Shown: positions 1-7,962 of the stretch, in pieces
How positions within the stretch are numbered: position 1 is the first letter of the stretch
Layout of the letters: each line of letters begins with the position of its first letter
Origin: Acidiparvus fluvialis
Lineage (GTDB): Bacteria > Acidobacteriota > Holophagae > Holophagales > Holophagaceae
Direction: 5' to 3'
Length of the DNA: 14,603 bases
Assembly: GCA_041263285.1 (NCBI GenBank)
Contig: JBFSVS010000020.1
Location: forward strand, 1 to 14,603
The notes under the pieces: model-generated
Told to the model about the DNA's origin: nothing
Seen by the model: only the letters and a program-made list of their open reading frames with translations
The model's database searches: none
Program-made: the position numbers and the translations under genes

Positions 1-923
1 CGAACGTCGGATTGATGCCAAGCACCCCCACCCAAAGCGATGACCTGACCGGGTTTGAGATGTTCAAGGGCTACCTCGTATTCGAGTTTACGAAAGTGGG
101 TTTCGCCCTGATTTTCGAAAAGTTCTGAAATGGAACGACCCGCTTTGATCTCAATGGCTTGGTCGAGATCAACGAAAGGTAATCCGAGCCGTGGTGCCAA
201 CTCTTGACCGAGTGATGTTTTTCCGCTTCCTGAGTGCCCCACAAGAACGACCCCTTGTTTCAAATTGTGAGGTCGTACCTGCCAGCGCTCTCGCTGAGCT
301 TCCCAAAGTAAATTTTCAGGGTGAGGATCTGAAGAAATCTCGGTGATCATCGCAACGCTATCCGCCCCTGCCCGGTAGGCCTGTTTCAGATCCTGCTGAT
401 GAAGTCCTCCAATGGCAATGATGGGGTGGATCCTTGGACCGAGGATTTGAAGAGCATTGCGAAATCCCTCCCATCCTAAGGGAACCCACGAGGAAGGCTT
501 CGATCGGGGTTGATAAATCGGACCCACACCCAAGTGATGGATTCCTTCGGGGAGATCTCGCCAATGAGCCTCGATATGAGAGCTCAGTCCAAGTTTAATC
601 TGAGGAGACAGCAACGTACGCGCTTGTTCAATCGGCGTATCCTCCTGGCCTAAGTGAAGTCCCCAGGGCTGACGCTCCGGAGGTACCGTTCTTAAAAGAT
701 CGATTCGGTCATTTAGACAAAGGCGAGGCCATTGACCTGCCGTCCTTGCCTCTTCAATCGCTTGGTCAAGTTGGCTTTTAAATTGTTCTGAGGAAAGGGT
801 TTTGCATCGGAGTTGAACCAAAGGAAACCCAAGATCCCCAAGAAATCTAACCTGCTCTGCCGGACTGCGAGAACTCCGGTCATCCGTAATGGCATAGAGA
901 GGAGGAAAAGGTCTCTTGCGCAC
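1..923 (-). CDS. thiE-aroK: ThiE-AroK fusion: thiamine-phosphate synthase joined to shikimate kinase (partial, runs off left edge)
   Basis: Translating 923 down to 1 on the minus strand gives 307 codons with no stop. Residues 1-196 are ThiE (joins HMP-PP and HET-P into thiamine phosphate): LYAITDDR 9-16, QLRCK 37-41, LNDR 70-73, HLGQED 90-95, GLSSH 112-116, GVGPIY 132-137 with K142, IAIGG 169-173 and GADSVAM 186-192. A linker of about 25 residues leads to shikimate kinase, which phosphorylates shikimate in the chorismate pathway. That half shows the P-loop GHSGSGKT 229-236, D252 and D254, R278 in FRKLE, and GGG 298-300; its end lies outside the window. The GTG start lies one base after the exporter's stop, with GGAAGAAG (933-940) as ribosome site. 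The ATG at 350 is in frame but inside the conserved end of ThiE, so it is not the main start. Both domains look intact. Which domains are present is clear; whether one polypeptide persists in the cell is inferred. Confidence 0.85.
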   Translation of the reverse strand, partial: MRKRPFPPLYAITDDRSSRSPAEQVRFLGDLGFPLVQLRCKTLSSEQFKSQLDQAIEEARTAGQWPRLCLNDRIDLLRTVPPERQPWGLHLGQEDTPIEQARTLLSPQIKLGLSSHIEAHWRDLPEGIHHLGVGPIYQPRSKPSSWVPLGWEGFRNALQILGPRIHPIIAIGGLHQQDLKQAYRAGADSVAMITEISSDPHPENLLWEAQRERWQVRPHNLKQGVVLVGHSGSGKTSLGQELAPRLGLPFVDLDQAIEIKAGRSISELFENQGETHFRKLEYEVALEHLKPGQVIALGGGAWHQSDV

Positions 924-924
924 G

Positions 925-2721
925 TCAGGCGGCTTCTTCCGAAAACTGAAGGCGGACCAACATCGCATAATGACCATCTTTGCTGAGGAGGCTCTCATGG
1001 GTTCCCCGCTCAATGATGACCCCCTGATCGAGGACCCATATTTCATCCGCATCCCTGATGGTGCTCAGTCGATGGGCGATGGTGAAGGTGGTCATACGAC
1101 GGCTGATGGTCGCAATCACCTTTTGAATTTGGTGTTCGGTTTCGGAGTCGATGTTCGCGGTAGCTTCGTCGAGAAGTAAAATATTCGGATTTTGATAAAG
1201 CATGCGAGCAAAGGCCAACAATTGGCGCTCACCGGCACTCATCTTTTGACCTCGTTCACCCACCTGGGTTTGAAGACCGTCGGGAAGTCGATCGACCAGA
1301 ATCGATAATTGACTTTGCTGAAGCACTTCCTTCAGTTTGGTTTCATCGACCGCATGATCAAGGACAATATTTTCCAAAAGTGTTCCGGAAAAGACAAAGA
1401 CATCTTGGAGAACTAAACCAAACATGGCGCGGAGTTTTTTGAGGTCAAAATGGCGAATATCGATTCCGTCAACGGTAATTTTTCCTTGATTCACGTCATA
1501 AAATCTCATGAGTAAATTAATCAGGGTGCTTTTTCCGGCGCCCGTATGTCCCACAATCGCAATGCGAGATCCCTTAGGAATTTCCCCCGTTAAGCCGTGA
1601 ATAATAGTTCGCCCTTGCTTCCCGAAGCCCTCATAAGCAAAGTCTACGTTTTCAAATCGAATGGCCCTCTGAAAGCTCGGGGGGTCCGTGAGATGTCCAT
1701 TGGGAATCACATCTTGGTTGTCCAAGAGTTTGAAAATTCGTTCCGACGAGGCGAGTGCCGTTTGCATAATGTTATAGCGCTCAGCCAATTCTCGAATGGG
1801 TCGAAAAAACCGACCCGATAACTGTATAAAAGCGATCAGTAATGCAAAATCGACCAGCCCCATCTGGAGCTTAAGACTTGCATACCAGATCAAGGCTGCG
1901 AGCGTAGCCGATGTAATAAATTCCACCACCGGAAAGAAAATAGAATACGCCAAAATCGTTCGCAGAAAAGCACTGAGATAACTATCGTTTAACTCTCGAA
2001 ATTTATGCCGACTCTCGGCCTCTTGAGCATTGACCTGCACCAAGGACATCCCCGAGATCTGCTCTTGGACAAAAGACTGAATGGCCGCATAGCGCCCTTG
2101 GGTTTCTCGAAAGGCCTCCCCGGCCTTGCGTCGAAAAATCTCGGTTGCAATCAACAGAAAGGGCATGATCCCAAGAGCCACGGTTGCCATTCCTGGATGC
2201 TTGGAATACATCCAAATGACGATCGCTAAAAGGGAGAGAAAGTCCCCCAGGATGGCCACAAATCCCGAAGAAAACATTTCATTTAAATTTTGAACATCGC
2301 TCGTGACTCGAGTCATTAAGCGGCCAACAGGGTTATGGTGAAAAAAATGAGTTGATCGAGTCATCAGGTGACGAAAGAGTTCAGAGCGAAGGTCTAACAT
2401 CGCATTCCGTCCCACCCAAGCTAAGACTATGTATCGGAGAAAAGTGACGAGCATTCCGGCGAGAATAATTCCAAAGAAACCTAATACAAGGGGGGTCAAA
2501 GAAGCGGTGTTTCCATCTCGCGTAATACTTTGGATGATCATGACGGTAAACGTGGCGGGGAGGACTTCTAGAAAGGCTCCCAAGGTCATCAACGCTAAAA
2601 GGCCTGAGATCTGAAGCCAGTAAGGCTTTAGATAGGCGGCGAGTCGAAATAACAAGGCGTAGCGTTGAGGCTTCTCCGCCACTTGATCGCTTTGAAAGAA
2701 ATCGAGAGATTCGTTACTCAT
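925..2721 (-). CDS. ABC exporter, half-transporter with fused membrane and ATPase domains (MsbA/MdlB type)
   Basis: This 598-residue protein has the type IV exporter layout: about six hydrophobic segments in residues 38-305 followed by an ATPase domain. The ATPase shows Walker A GHTGAGKST (391-399), Q-loop Q439, a signature written MSAGERQ (494-500) in place of LSGGQ, Walker B ILLLDEA (514-520) with catalytic E519, and the switch H550. It should work as a homodimer or heterodimer in the inner membrane, exporting lipids or hydrophobic compounds. The substrate cannot be read from sequence, and lipid A core, glycolipid or drug are all possible. It is the first gene of a minus-strand unit and is followed one base later by thiE-aroK. 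It diverges from aroB across 63 bases. No strong ribosome site precedes the ATG; GAG at 2726-2728 is the closest match. The family call is very safe; the function is not resolved. Confidence 0.93.
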   Translation of the reverse strand: MSNESLDFFQSDQVAEKPQRYALLFRLAAYLKPYWLQISGLLALMTLGAFLEVLPATFTVMIIQSITRDGNTASLTPLVLGFFGIILAGMLVTFLRYIVLAWVGRNAMLDLRSELFRHLMTRSTHFFHHNPVGRLMTRVTSDVQNLNEMFSSGFVAILGDFLSLLAIVIWMYSKHPGMATVALGIMPFLLIATEIFRRKAGEAFRETQGRYAAIQSFVQEQISGMSLVQVNAQEAESRHKFRELNDSYLSAFLRTILAYSIFFPVVEFITSATLAALIWYASLKLQMGLVDFALLIAFIQLSGRFFRPIRELAERYNIMQTALASSERIFKLLDNQDVIPNGHLTDPPSFQRAIRFENVDFAYEGFGKQGRTIIHGLTGEIPKGSRIAIVGHTGAGKSTLINLLMRFYDVNQGKITVDGIDIRHFDLKKLRAMFGLVLQDVFVFSGTLLENIVLDHAVDETKLKEVLQQSQLSILVDRLPDGLQTQVGERGQKMSAGERQLLAFARMLYQNPNILLLDEATANIDSETEHQIQKVIATISRRMTTFTIAHRLSTIRDADEIWVLDQGVIIERGTHESLLSKDGHYAMLVRLQFSEEAA

Positions 2722-2784
2722 AGATCTCTAGTTTCCCATAAGGTAAGCAGGATATTTCATCGTTAAACTAAAGGAACCACCTTC

Positions 2785-3843
2785 ATGGATTTTAAAATGC
2801 CTCTTCTGAGCCTCCCCAGTGGTTTCCCGACTGAGATTTGGACCGAGGTTTCCCCTAAGACCGAACTCCTACCTGAAGATCCCTGGTTTTTAGTCGGTGA
2901 CTCCCGTATCAAACCGCTTTGGCAGACCTGGGCTCCCGCAGCGCCCTTGGGTGAACTTTGGCTCGAGACAACAGAACAAAAAAAATCGATATCTGAAGTC
3001 CTGATTTGTCTCGAAACTTGGTCAACGATGCCGTTATCAAAGCAGTCGGTGGTGGTCTGCGTCGGGGGCGGCGTTCTGAGTGATCTCGTGGGGCTTGCGG
3101 CTTCCCTCTATCAACGTGGGCTTCGCTGGCATGTCTGGCCCACCACTCTTGTCGCCCAAGTCGATGCATCCATCGGAGGGAAGACAGCCGTCAATTTAGG
3201 GGAGGCTAAAAATCAAATTGGAAGTTTCTATCCGCCCAACCGAGTGGTGCTCTGTCATGACTTTTTAAAGACTTTGCCGGCATCCCATTTAGAGAATGGG
3301 CAGTGGGAAATGATTAAGATGGCCCTTCTTGAAGGGGATCCAGCCTGGCTCGCCTCCCTCAGTGATCGTCTGGGTCAACCCGGCTTCAGTTCATCCTTCG
3401 AAAGGGATATTGAACGGTGTGTCCTGAGTAAAGTATCGATTGTTCATCAAGATTTGAGAGACCAAGGGGATCGGAAACTCCTTAATCTGGGCCATACGAT
3501 GGCCCACGCAATCGAGGCCGCTTCGCAATTTAAGATTCCCCATGGCCAAGCCGTCGGCTTTGGGCTTCTTGTGGCTTGTGGAATGTCCTCCTCGCTGGGC
3601 CTCTCTGATTTTCCCACCTCTCTTCTCAATCGATGGAGCGAACAACTAAAGTCTTCCGGACTCGTTTGGCCTTCTTGGAATGAATGTGTTCCTTTCTTGG
3701 CATGGGATAAGAAAAAAGAAAATACAAAGGGAGAATCTGTCTTCCACGAGCCCCTCCCTCGACAAGGTGAGCGCGCCATCTTGGTGAGTTGTGCTCTTCA
3801 GCCATTTGAGCAAGCGTTCCAGAAGGTTCGTTCTCATTTTTAA
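2785..3843 (+). CDS. aroB: 3-dehydroquinate synthase
   Basis: AroB turns DAHP into 3-dehydroquinate, the second step of the shikimate pathway, in the cytoplasm with NAD+ and a divalent metal. At 352 residues it has normal length. The NAD-binding GGGVLSD is at 94-100 and the VDASIGGKTAVN block, with K133, is near 127-137. The expected metal ligands are E175, H237 (LNLGHT) and H253 (PHGQAVG). The C-terminal DKKK is at 308-311. The ATG has a clear ribosome site AAGGAA (2771-2776), 8 bases away. TAAACT at 2764-2769 could be a -10 element, but no convincing -35 is seen. It is divergent from the exporter gene, beyond which lies the shikimate kinase domain, so two shikimate-pathway activities bracket the exporter. 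Confidence 0.96.
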   Translation: MDFKMPLLSLPSGFPTEIWTEVSPKTELLPEDPWFLVGDSRIKPLWQTWAPAAPLGELWLETTEQKKSISEVLICLETWSTMPLSKQSVVVCVGGGVLSDLVGLAASLYQRGLRWHVWPTTLVAQVDASIGGKTAVNLGEAKNQIGSFYPPNRVVLCHDFLKTLPASHLENGQWEMIKMALLEGDPAWLASLSDRLGQPGFSSSFERDIERCVLSKVSIVHQDLRDQGDRKLLNLGHTMAHAIEAASQFKIPHGQAVGFGLLVACGMSSSLGLSDFPTSLLNRWSEQLKSSGLVWPSWNECVPFLAWDKKKENTKGESVFHEPLPRQGERAILVSCALQPFEQAFQKVRSHF

Positions 3844-3902
3844 CACCCGACAAGGGGCCCACGATGACTTCATTTAGGCGATAAACTGCTATAGAGTCGT
3901 CT

Positions 3903-5732
3903 TTGCGAATGGACCCCATGCTCTCTTCTTTTTTCATCACCCTTGCTTACCTTACTACTCCAGCGGTAAGTTCGTCTCAAACGCAAGCGCCCGCTCCGGG
4001 TGTTCGACAATTTCTTCAAGCCCGTAGCCTTCAGAATCAAAGAAAATACGATCAGGCCCTCGTCCTCTATCGTCAATTCGAAACCACTCGCGGAACCAGC
4101 CCTGAGCTCTATCTTCGTTTGGCTGAATGCTATAGAGAGTTGGGTGATCTCAAGAATGCCTGGGAAAGAATTGAGAAAGCTCGCCAACTAGGTCCTCGTC
4201 AGCAGGAGATTACTATTCAATGGGGACTCATTGCCTATGCACGTGCTCAAAAAGAAAAACTATTTCTTCCAACCGCCCGGAAAATCTTAAAAGTAGCCAC
4301 CCAAGAAGTCCCGCAAGAAATCGAGCTTTGGGGTCGGAGTGCGGAACTCTCTGAGTCTCAAAAAGATTCCGAAGAGGCTCTAGAAGCTTGGTCAAACGTC
4401 GTAGCGCTTCGGGAGGACTTTATCCCAGCTTGGGAAAGAATTCTCGCCTTATCTCAACAACTGAATCGTTATGAATCTCGGCGACAGGCGACCCTGTATT
4501 TAGTCACCCGCGTGGGTGACAAGCGATCCTTGGCTGCCCTAGAATCCTTGGCCATTGAACAGGTGAAGAAAAACTATACGATGCATGCGGAAGAATCGTA
4601 TGTCCTCCTCTCGCAAGCCTTGGCCACCGAGGCCGATTCATGGGAAGTCTTAGGGCTCATTCAATTACAACTTAAGAAATATACCCAAGCGCTTAAAAGT
4701 CTTGAGTCTGCGTTAGCGCTTCGGCCCTCTCATCGAATTCGCTTTTCAACGGCTCAAGTGCAAATGTTACTGGGTCAAAACGAAGAGGCGCACGAGTTTC
4801 TTCGCACCTTGTGGGACGAGATTAAAGAGGATCGACAAAATCCTTTGAGGGATAAAACCAAGACCCTGCTCGTTATTAATCTATTTCTGATGAAAAGATA
4901 CAACACCCTCCTAGAATTCAGCCGAACCGATCAATCCAAAGAGAGCTTGGATCCCAATCTTTCTTTGCACGTCTTCATGACGAGCGTTGCGAAAGAAGAC
5001 TGGCCCGCGGCTCGGATGCAATTCTCTACTCTTCTCAATCTTCCCGTATCCGAACTTGGCCTTAACTTTAAAGAACTGCTGGGAACTTCATTGAACCCCC
5101 TTGCATCCACCCCCAGTCCTAAGCTCCTTCGGGCAATTGCACAGCGATGCCAAGCCGAACTCCATCTCCCTTATCTGGGAGAAGAGGGCGCGTTGTCTCT
5201 ATTGAAATCGCCTGACCTCTCCGAACTTCAGCCGGCAGTTTCCACTTTGACGCTGGAGAGTATGTGTTGGAATAACCTTGGCAAAACACAGGAATCCATC
5301 GAGGCTCTCCGCAAAGCTCAAGCTCTAGATCCCACGAACGCTTTGGTTTTAAATAACTTAGGCTATGCCCTACTCGACACAAGCAATACGCTACCCGAAG
5401 CCGCTTTTTATCTCGAGGAGGCATACCGGCTTCAACCGGAAGATAAACACATCCTCGATTCGATGGGTTGGCTACGTTTTAAACAGAGCCGGTTGGCCGA
5501 ATCTGAGCAGTTGTTACGAAAGGCTCAATCTCTGAATTCCGAAAGTTATGAGGTTCACCTCCATCTGTATGAATGTCTTGAGGCTCAGGGTCGAGATGAA
5601 GAATCGTTACCCTACCTTGAAATAGCCTTAGCGCTTCGTCGCCAAGATGAAGGATCGCTCCTTAAGCGAAGGGATGATCTTCGCCGAAAGCTGAATCTCA
5701 AAAAATTTCAGCAATCCTCGACGGCTCCCTAG
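3903..5732 (+). CDS. Exported TPR-repeat protein, of the kind found upstream of lolB in Pseudomonas
   Basis: This 609-residue protein has an N-terminal hydrophobic signal (about residues 7-22), then a long alpha-helical region of tetratricopeptide repeats, clearest at residues 35-100 and 450-595. The C-terminal block includes LNNLGYAL (483-490) and LDSMGW (518-523). That resembles the TPR proteins encoded just upstream of lolB in Pseudomonas (PA4667 type), with which it also shares the following small gene. TPRs are protein-binding scaffolds; the partner is unknown, and an envelope role is inferred from the signal sequence. The start is uncertain: TTG at 3903 gives an Arg before the hydrophobic core and has TAGAG six bases upstream, whereas ATG at 3909 or 3918 lacks a positive n-region. 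TATAGA at 3890-3895 might be a -10 element. Confidence 0.85.
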   Translation: MRMDPMLSSFFITLAYLTTPAVSSSQTQAPAPGVRQFLQARSLQNQRKYDQALVLYRQFETTRGTSPELYLRLAECYRELGDLKNAWERIEKARQLGPRQQEITIQWGLIAYARAQKEKLFLPTARKILKVATQEVPQEIELWGRSAELSESQKDSEEALEAWSNVVALREDFIPAWERILALSQQLNRYESRRQATLYLVTRVGDKRSLAALESLAIEQVKKNYTMHAEESYVLLSQALATEADSWEVLGLIQLQLKKYTQALKSLESALALRPSHRIRFSTAQVQMLLGQNEEAHEFLRTLWDEIKEDRQNPLRDKTKTLLVINLFLMKRYNTLLEFSRTDQSKESLDPNLSLHVFMTSVAKEDWPAARMQFSTLLNLPVSELGLNFKELLGTSLNPLASTPSPKLLRAIAQRCQAELHLPYLGEEGALSLLKSPDLSELQPAVSTLTLESMCWNNLGKTQESIEALRKAQALDPTNALVLNNLGYALLDTSNTLPEAAFYLEEAYRLQPEDKHILDSMGWLRFKQSRLAESEQLLRKAQSLNSESYEVHLHLYECLEAQGRDEESLPYLEIALALRRQDEGSLLKRRDDLRRKLNLKKFQQSSTAP

Positions 5733-5736
5733 TTGC

Positions 5737-6186
5737 ATGCGACTCGGTCTCTGGCTCCTTATTCCCTGTTTGCTTCAATCCCAAGAAGCGAGCCCTCAGG
5801 TGTTTCGTGGCTCCTATCGGTGGACCTACAAAGCGTTCAAACAGGAGGGGATGGGGACTTTACAGTTACTCATCGAGGGAGATCGATTTGCTGCAGAAAT
5901 CCGAGTGGCGGGCATTCTAGCGGCCACGATCGAGGGAACCCCATCGGGGGGCTATCGCGTTCAAACTGAAGATGGGAAACCCCCGACGCATTACTCTAAA
6001 CTCTCCGAGTTGCCTCTCCTTATCTCGCTTCCCATCGATCAGCCTCAAGATTTGATTCCCCTCCTTCAGGGACGTAGTCCCCTTCTTCGAGTTGAGACTC
6101 AAGATCTTCAGGGGCCTCGGACGTTTTATTATGAGTCAAACGATGCGCAAGGACATCGGGTCAAACTTTGGTTAGCGCGCCAATAA
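5737..6186 (+). CDS. Small exported protein, possibly LolB-like outer-membrane lipoprotein factor
   Basis: A 149-residue protein with a hydrophobic leader at residues 1-14 and Cys11. The lipobox (LIPC) is imperfect, so lipidation is uncertain. The rest is predicted mostly beta: GTLQLLIEGDRFAAEIRVAG, then a Gly-rich turn, then LPLLISLPIDQPQDLIPLLQ around residues 90-109. This order loosely follows LolB: a beta sheet with a G-L-L turn, a D/G turn, then an LPv..L..w..G-like stretch. The gene starts four bases after the TPR stop and is certainly co-transcribed; in Pseudomonas the same kind of TPR gene is followed by lolB. LolB inserts lipoproteins into the outer membrane. The protein is shorter than the usual ~200-residue LolB. 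That it is a real secreted protein is likely; the LolB assignment is a hypothesis from context and weak pattern. Confidence 0.72.
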   Translation: MRLGLWLLIPCLLQSQEASPQVFRGSYRWTYKAFKQEGMGTLQLLIEGDRFAAEIRVAGILAATIEGTPSGGYRVQTEDGKPPTHYSKLSELPLLISLPIDQPQDLIPLLQGRSPLLRVETQDLQGPRTFYYESNDAQGHRVKLWLARQ

Positions 6187-6206
6187 AATAACCTGCTCGC
6201 TTTAGA

Positions 6207-7022
6207 CTAGAGAGGTCGTTGAGGTTTTCCGGCTTCGATCCAAGCAGAGAGAATCATATTACCCAAACTTTGACTGCTCGCATTCATTCGCTGTATCACC
6301 GTGGGCCCTTCAAGCGACCAAAAAGCTTCCCAATAGGCCTGCGAGTCCCGTTGGAGATCCGTCTGCGTTTCGGTTCTTGCTTTCTGGTCAGAAGCTAAAG
6401 CGTGAGGCACGAAGGTAAAAGATTCATTGATCCAAGAAAAAGCGACCGCTCTCGGCTGACGGTAGGCTTCGGCCGTGCGGACTTTTAGCATCGACTCATC
6501 GACAAATTTCTCCACCAATCGAGATTCCCAGGCGCTGTGAAGCCCTTTTTGGTTAGTGAGCTGCCCGTCATGATTGGCGGTGGCATGGAGGGGAACGTGA
6601 GAATCGGACACATAGTGACCTAACTCGGCAGCGATGCGGACAACTTCAGCGCTATCTTTTCGACGAAAGGCATCAACCAAGAGATCATAAAATTCATTCA
6701 CGCGCCAGGGCGCGGTGCCTGCTTTCTTAAATTGATCGATGCCAATTCGAAGCGATGCCTCTTCGGGGGTGAGCGGTAGGAGTTGATTCGTAGCGTAGAG
6801 CTCCAAGTTGAGATAGTGATGGGGTCTTTCGGCACTTGACCTATTTTGATCGGGATAGAGGGATCGCTCTCGAAAATACTCTTCTTGATCTCGAAACCAT
6901 GCGTAGGTTTCAGGAGGAAGAGTTTGAAGCGCCTGAGCATTGACCATTTTATGCCCCTTAAAACCCCAAGCCTGAAGAGGAAGGATGGCTAGAAGACTGA
7001 GGTAAAGACTAAGGATTTTCAT
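6207..7022 (-). CDS. Secreted zinc-dependent hydrolase, phospholipase C / S1-P1 nuclease superfamily
   Basis: The protein has 271 residues. Residues 1-18 are a signal peptide ending LPLQA, so cleavage leaves Trp19 at the N terminus. That is the hallmark of this superfamily, where the N-terminal Trp amine and carbonyl bind zinc. The other expected zinc ligands are visible: H24 (WGFKGH), D58 (YPDQNR), H69, H136 and D140 (GHYVSD), H146 (VPLH), H162 and E166 (HSAWE). W-x4-H follows the S1/P1 nuclease spacing, but the last ligand is Glu as in Bacillus cereus phospholipase C, not Asp. The substrate (single-stranded nucleic acid or phospholipid) is therefore open. The ATG overlaps the lepB stop as ATGA, so translation is coupled. 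An upstream in-frame extension to 7214 exists but only reads lepB in another frame. Confidence 0.9.
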   Translation of the reverse strand: MKILSLYLSLLAILPLQAWGFKGHKMVNAQALQTLPPETYAWFRDQEEYFRERSLYPDQNRSSAERPHHYLNLELYATNQLLPLTPEEASLRIGIDQFKKAGTAPWRVNEFYDLLVDAFRRKDSAEVVRIAAELGHYVSDSHVPLHATANHDGQLTNQKGLHSAWESRLVEKFVDESMLKVRTAEAYRQPRAVAFSWINESFTFVPHALASDQKARTETQTDLQRDSQAYWEAFWSLEGPTVIQRMNASSQSLGNMILSAWIEAGKPQRPL

Positions 7023-7879
7023 CGAGGAATCACTCCTGTGCGTTCCCATCGGGTCCGCGTGAAGAAGAAACGAACGGCATCCGTCATATCCATAACTACA
7101 TCCAAGGGTCCACTGGGAACACGTCCACTTTGATAGTCCTCGGCACCTTCGCGGAAGCTCCACCAAATTAAAAAAGGACGTCCTCGAAGATGATCCATGG
7201 GAACAAAACCCCAATAACGTGAATCCATGCTGTTGTCTCGATTGTCACCCATGGCAAAAAGATAGCCCGGAGGGATCGTGATTAGAGGAAGATTATCCGC
7301 AAACCGGTCGGTGATAAGACTCTGCATCCCTTGCCGATTCATATCCCGCGTATCGGACTCTACAAAAGGCCACGTCCCTCCCGAGGGAACGGGGATCCCT
7401 GCAAAACGCTCGGGGGGCCAAGGGCCCGGAACGACCGCTCCCGACTGCTGGCCTGCAGCATCGATGGAGGGTTGAGGGGTGTGGTACTGAAAGAGGCCGG
7501 TGACGAGTTGTCCGTTAACATAAAGTCTTTTATTAATGATTTCGAGGGTATCTCCGGGCAGCGCAACCGCCCGTTTAACATAATCCTGATCACGGTCGAG
7601 GGGCCAACGAAACGTCACGATATCTCCTCGTTGAACCGGGCGAATGGGTGCGATCGTACGTTCCAAAGATGAAGGGGCTTTCGCAAAAATGAATTTGTTA
7701 ATTAAAAGGTGATCCCCGATCATCAGAGTTTCACGCATGGAGCCCGTTGGAATTTTGAATTGTTGGGCCACAAAGGTTTTAAAGAAAAAAATAATGATCA
7801 TCGCAAAAGCGAGCACTTCAGCATTATCGCGGATCGTCCCTTTCTCAACACCGGGAATGACAGTGGTTTCATCGGCCAT
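7019..7879 (-). CDS. lepB: Signal peptidase I
   Basis: LepB removes signal peptides from Sec and Tat substrates on the outer face of the inner membrane. The protein has 286 residues. One membrane anchor lies at about 21-38. Catalytic Ser47 sits in IPTGSM (43-48), and the catalytic Lys102 in YVKRAVALPGD (100-110). The family block GDNRDNSMDSRYWG is at 211-224. Residues 125-200 form a larger, Pro- and Gly-rich insert before that block. The ATG is preceded by AGAGAGG on the minus strand (7891-7897), about 11-12 bases upstream, with the palindrome GATCGATCGATC filling the space. It is divergent from the DciA-like gene and overlaps the downstream secreted hydrolase by four bases. Confidence 0.97.
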   Translation of the reverse strand: MADETTVIPGVEKGTIRDNAEVLAFAMIIIFFFKTFVAQQFKIPTGSMRETLMIGDHLLINKFIFAKAPSSLERTIAPIRPVQRGDIVTFRWPLDRDQDYVKRAVALPGDTLEIINKRLYVNGQLVTGLFQYHTPQPSIDAAGQQSGAVVPGPWPPERFAGIPVPSGGTWPFVESDTRDMNRQGMQSLITDRFADNLPLITIPPGYLFAMGDNRDNSMDSRYWGFVPMDHLRGRPFLIWWSFREGAEDYQSGRVPSGPLDVVMDMTDAVRFFFTRTRWERTGVIPR

Positions 7880-7949
7880 GATCGATCGATCCTCTCTTTA
7901 TTGATTTTGCCCTAATTTCTCCTCGTCTTCCTCCCCGGAAAGGCGAGAG

Positions 7950-7962
7950 TACAATGAAAGCA
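7950..7962 (+). promoter_or_regulatory. Candidate -10 element of a leaderless transcript (dciA-like gene)
   Basis: TACAAT (7950-7955) matches the -10 consensus at five of six positions and ends six bases before the ATG at 7962, so transcription would begin at or next to the start codon. No good -35 element and no well-placed ribosome site are seen. The same TANNNT-N6-ATG spacing recurs before glpX, ddl and the S41 gene. Confidence 0.5.

Noticed and set aside
916..1179. Plus-strand reading frame inside the exporter gene
   Set aside because: It is antisense to the conserved ATPase domain and shows no recognisable domain; likewise the other frames lying wholly within the genes listed.
6187..6206. 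Terminator between the convergent LolB-like and hydrolase genes
   Set aside because: The 20-base gap holds no stem-loop with a T run on either strand.
7023..7214. N-terminal extension of the secreted zinc hydrolase
   Set aside because: It overlaps lepB in another frame, lacks a signal-like start and would bury the true signal peptide and Trp19; the ATG at 7022 gives an exact family N terminus.
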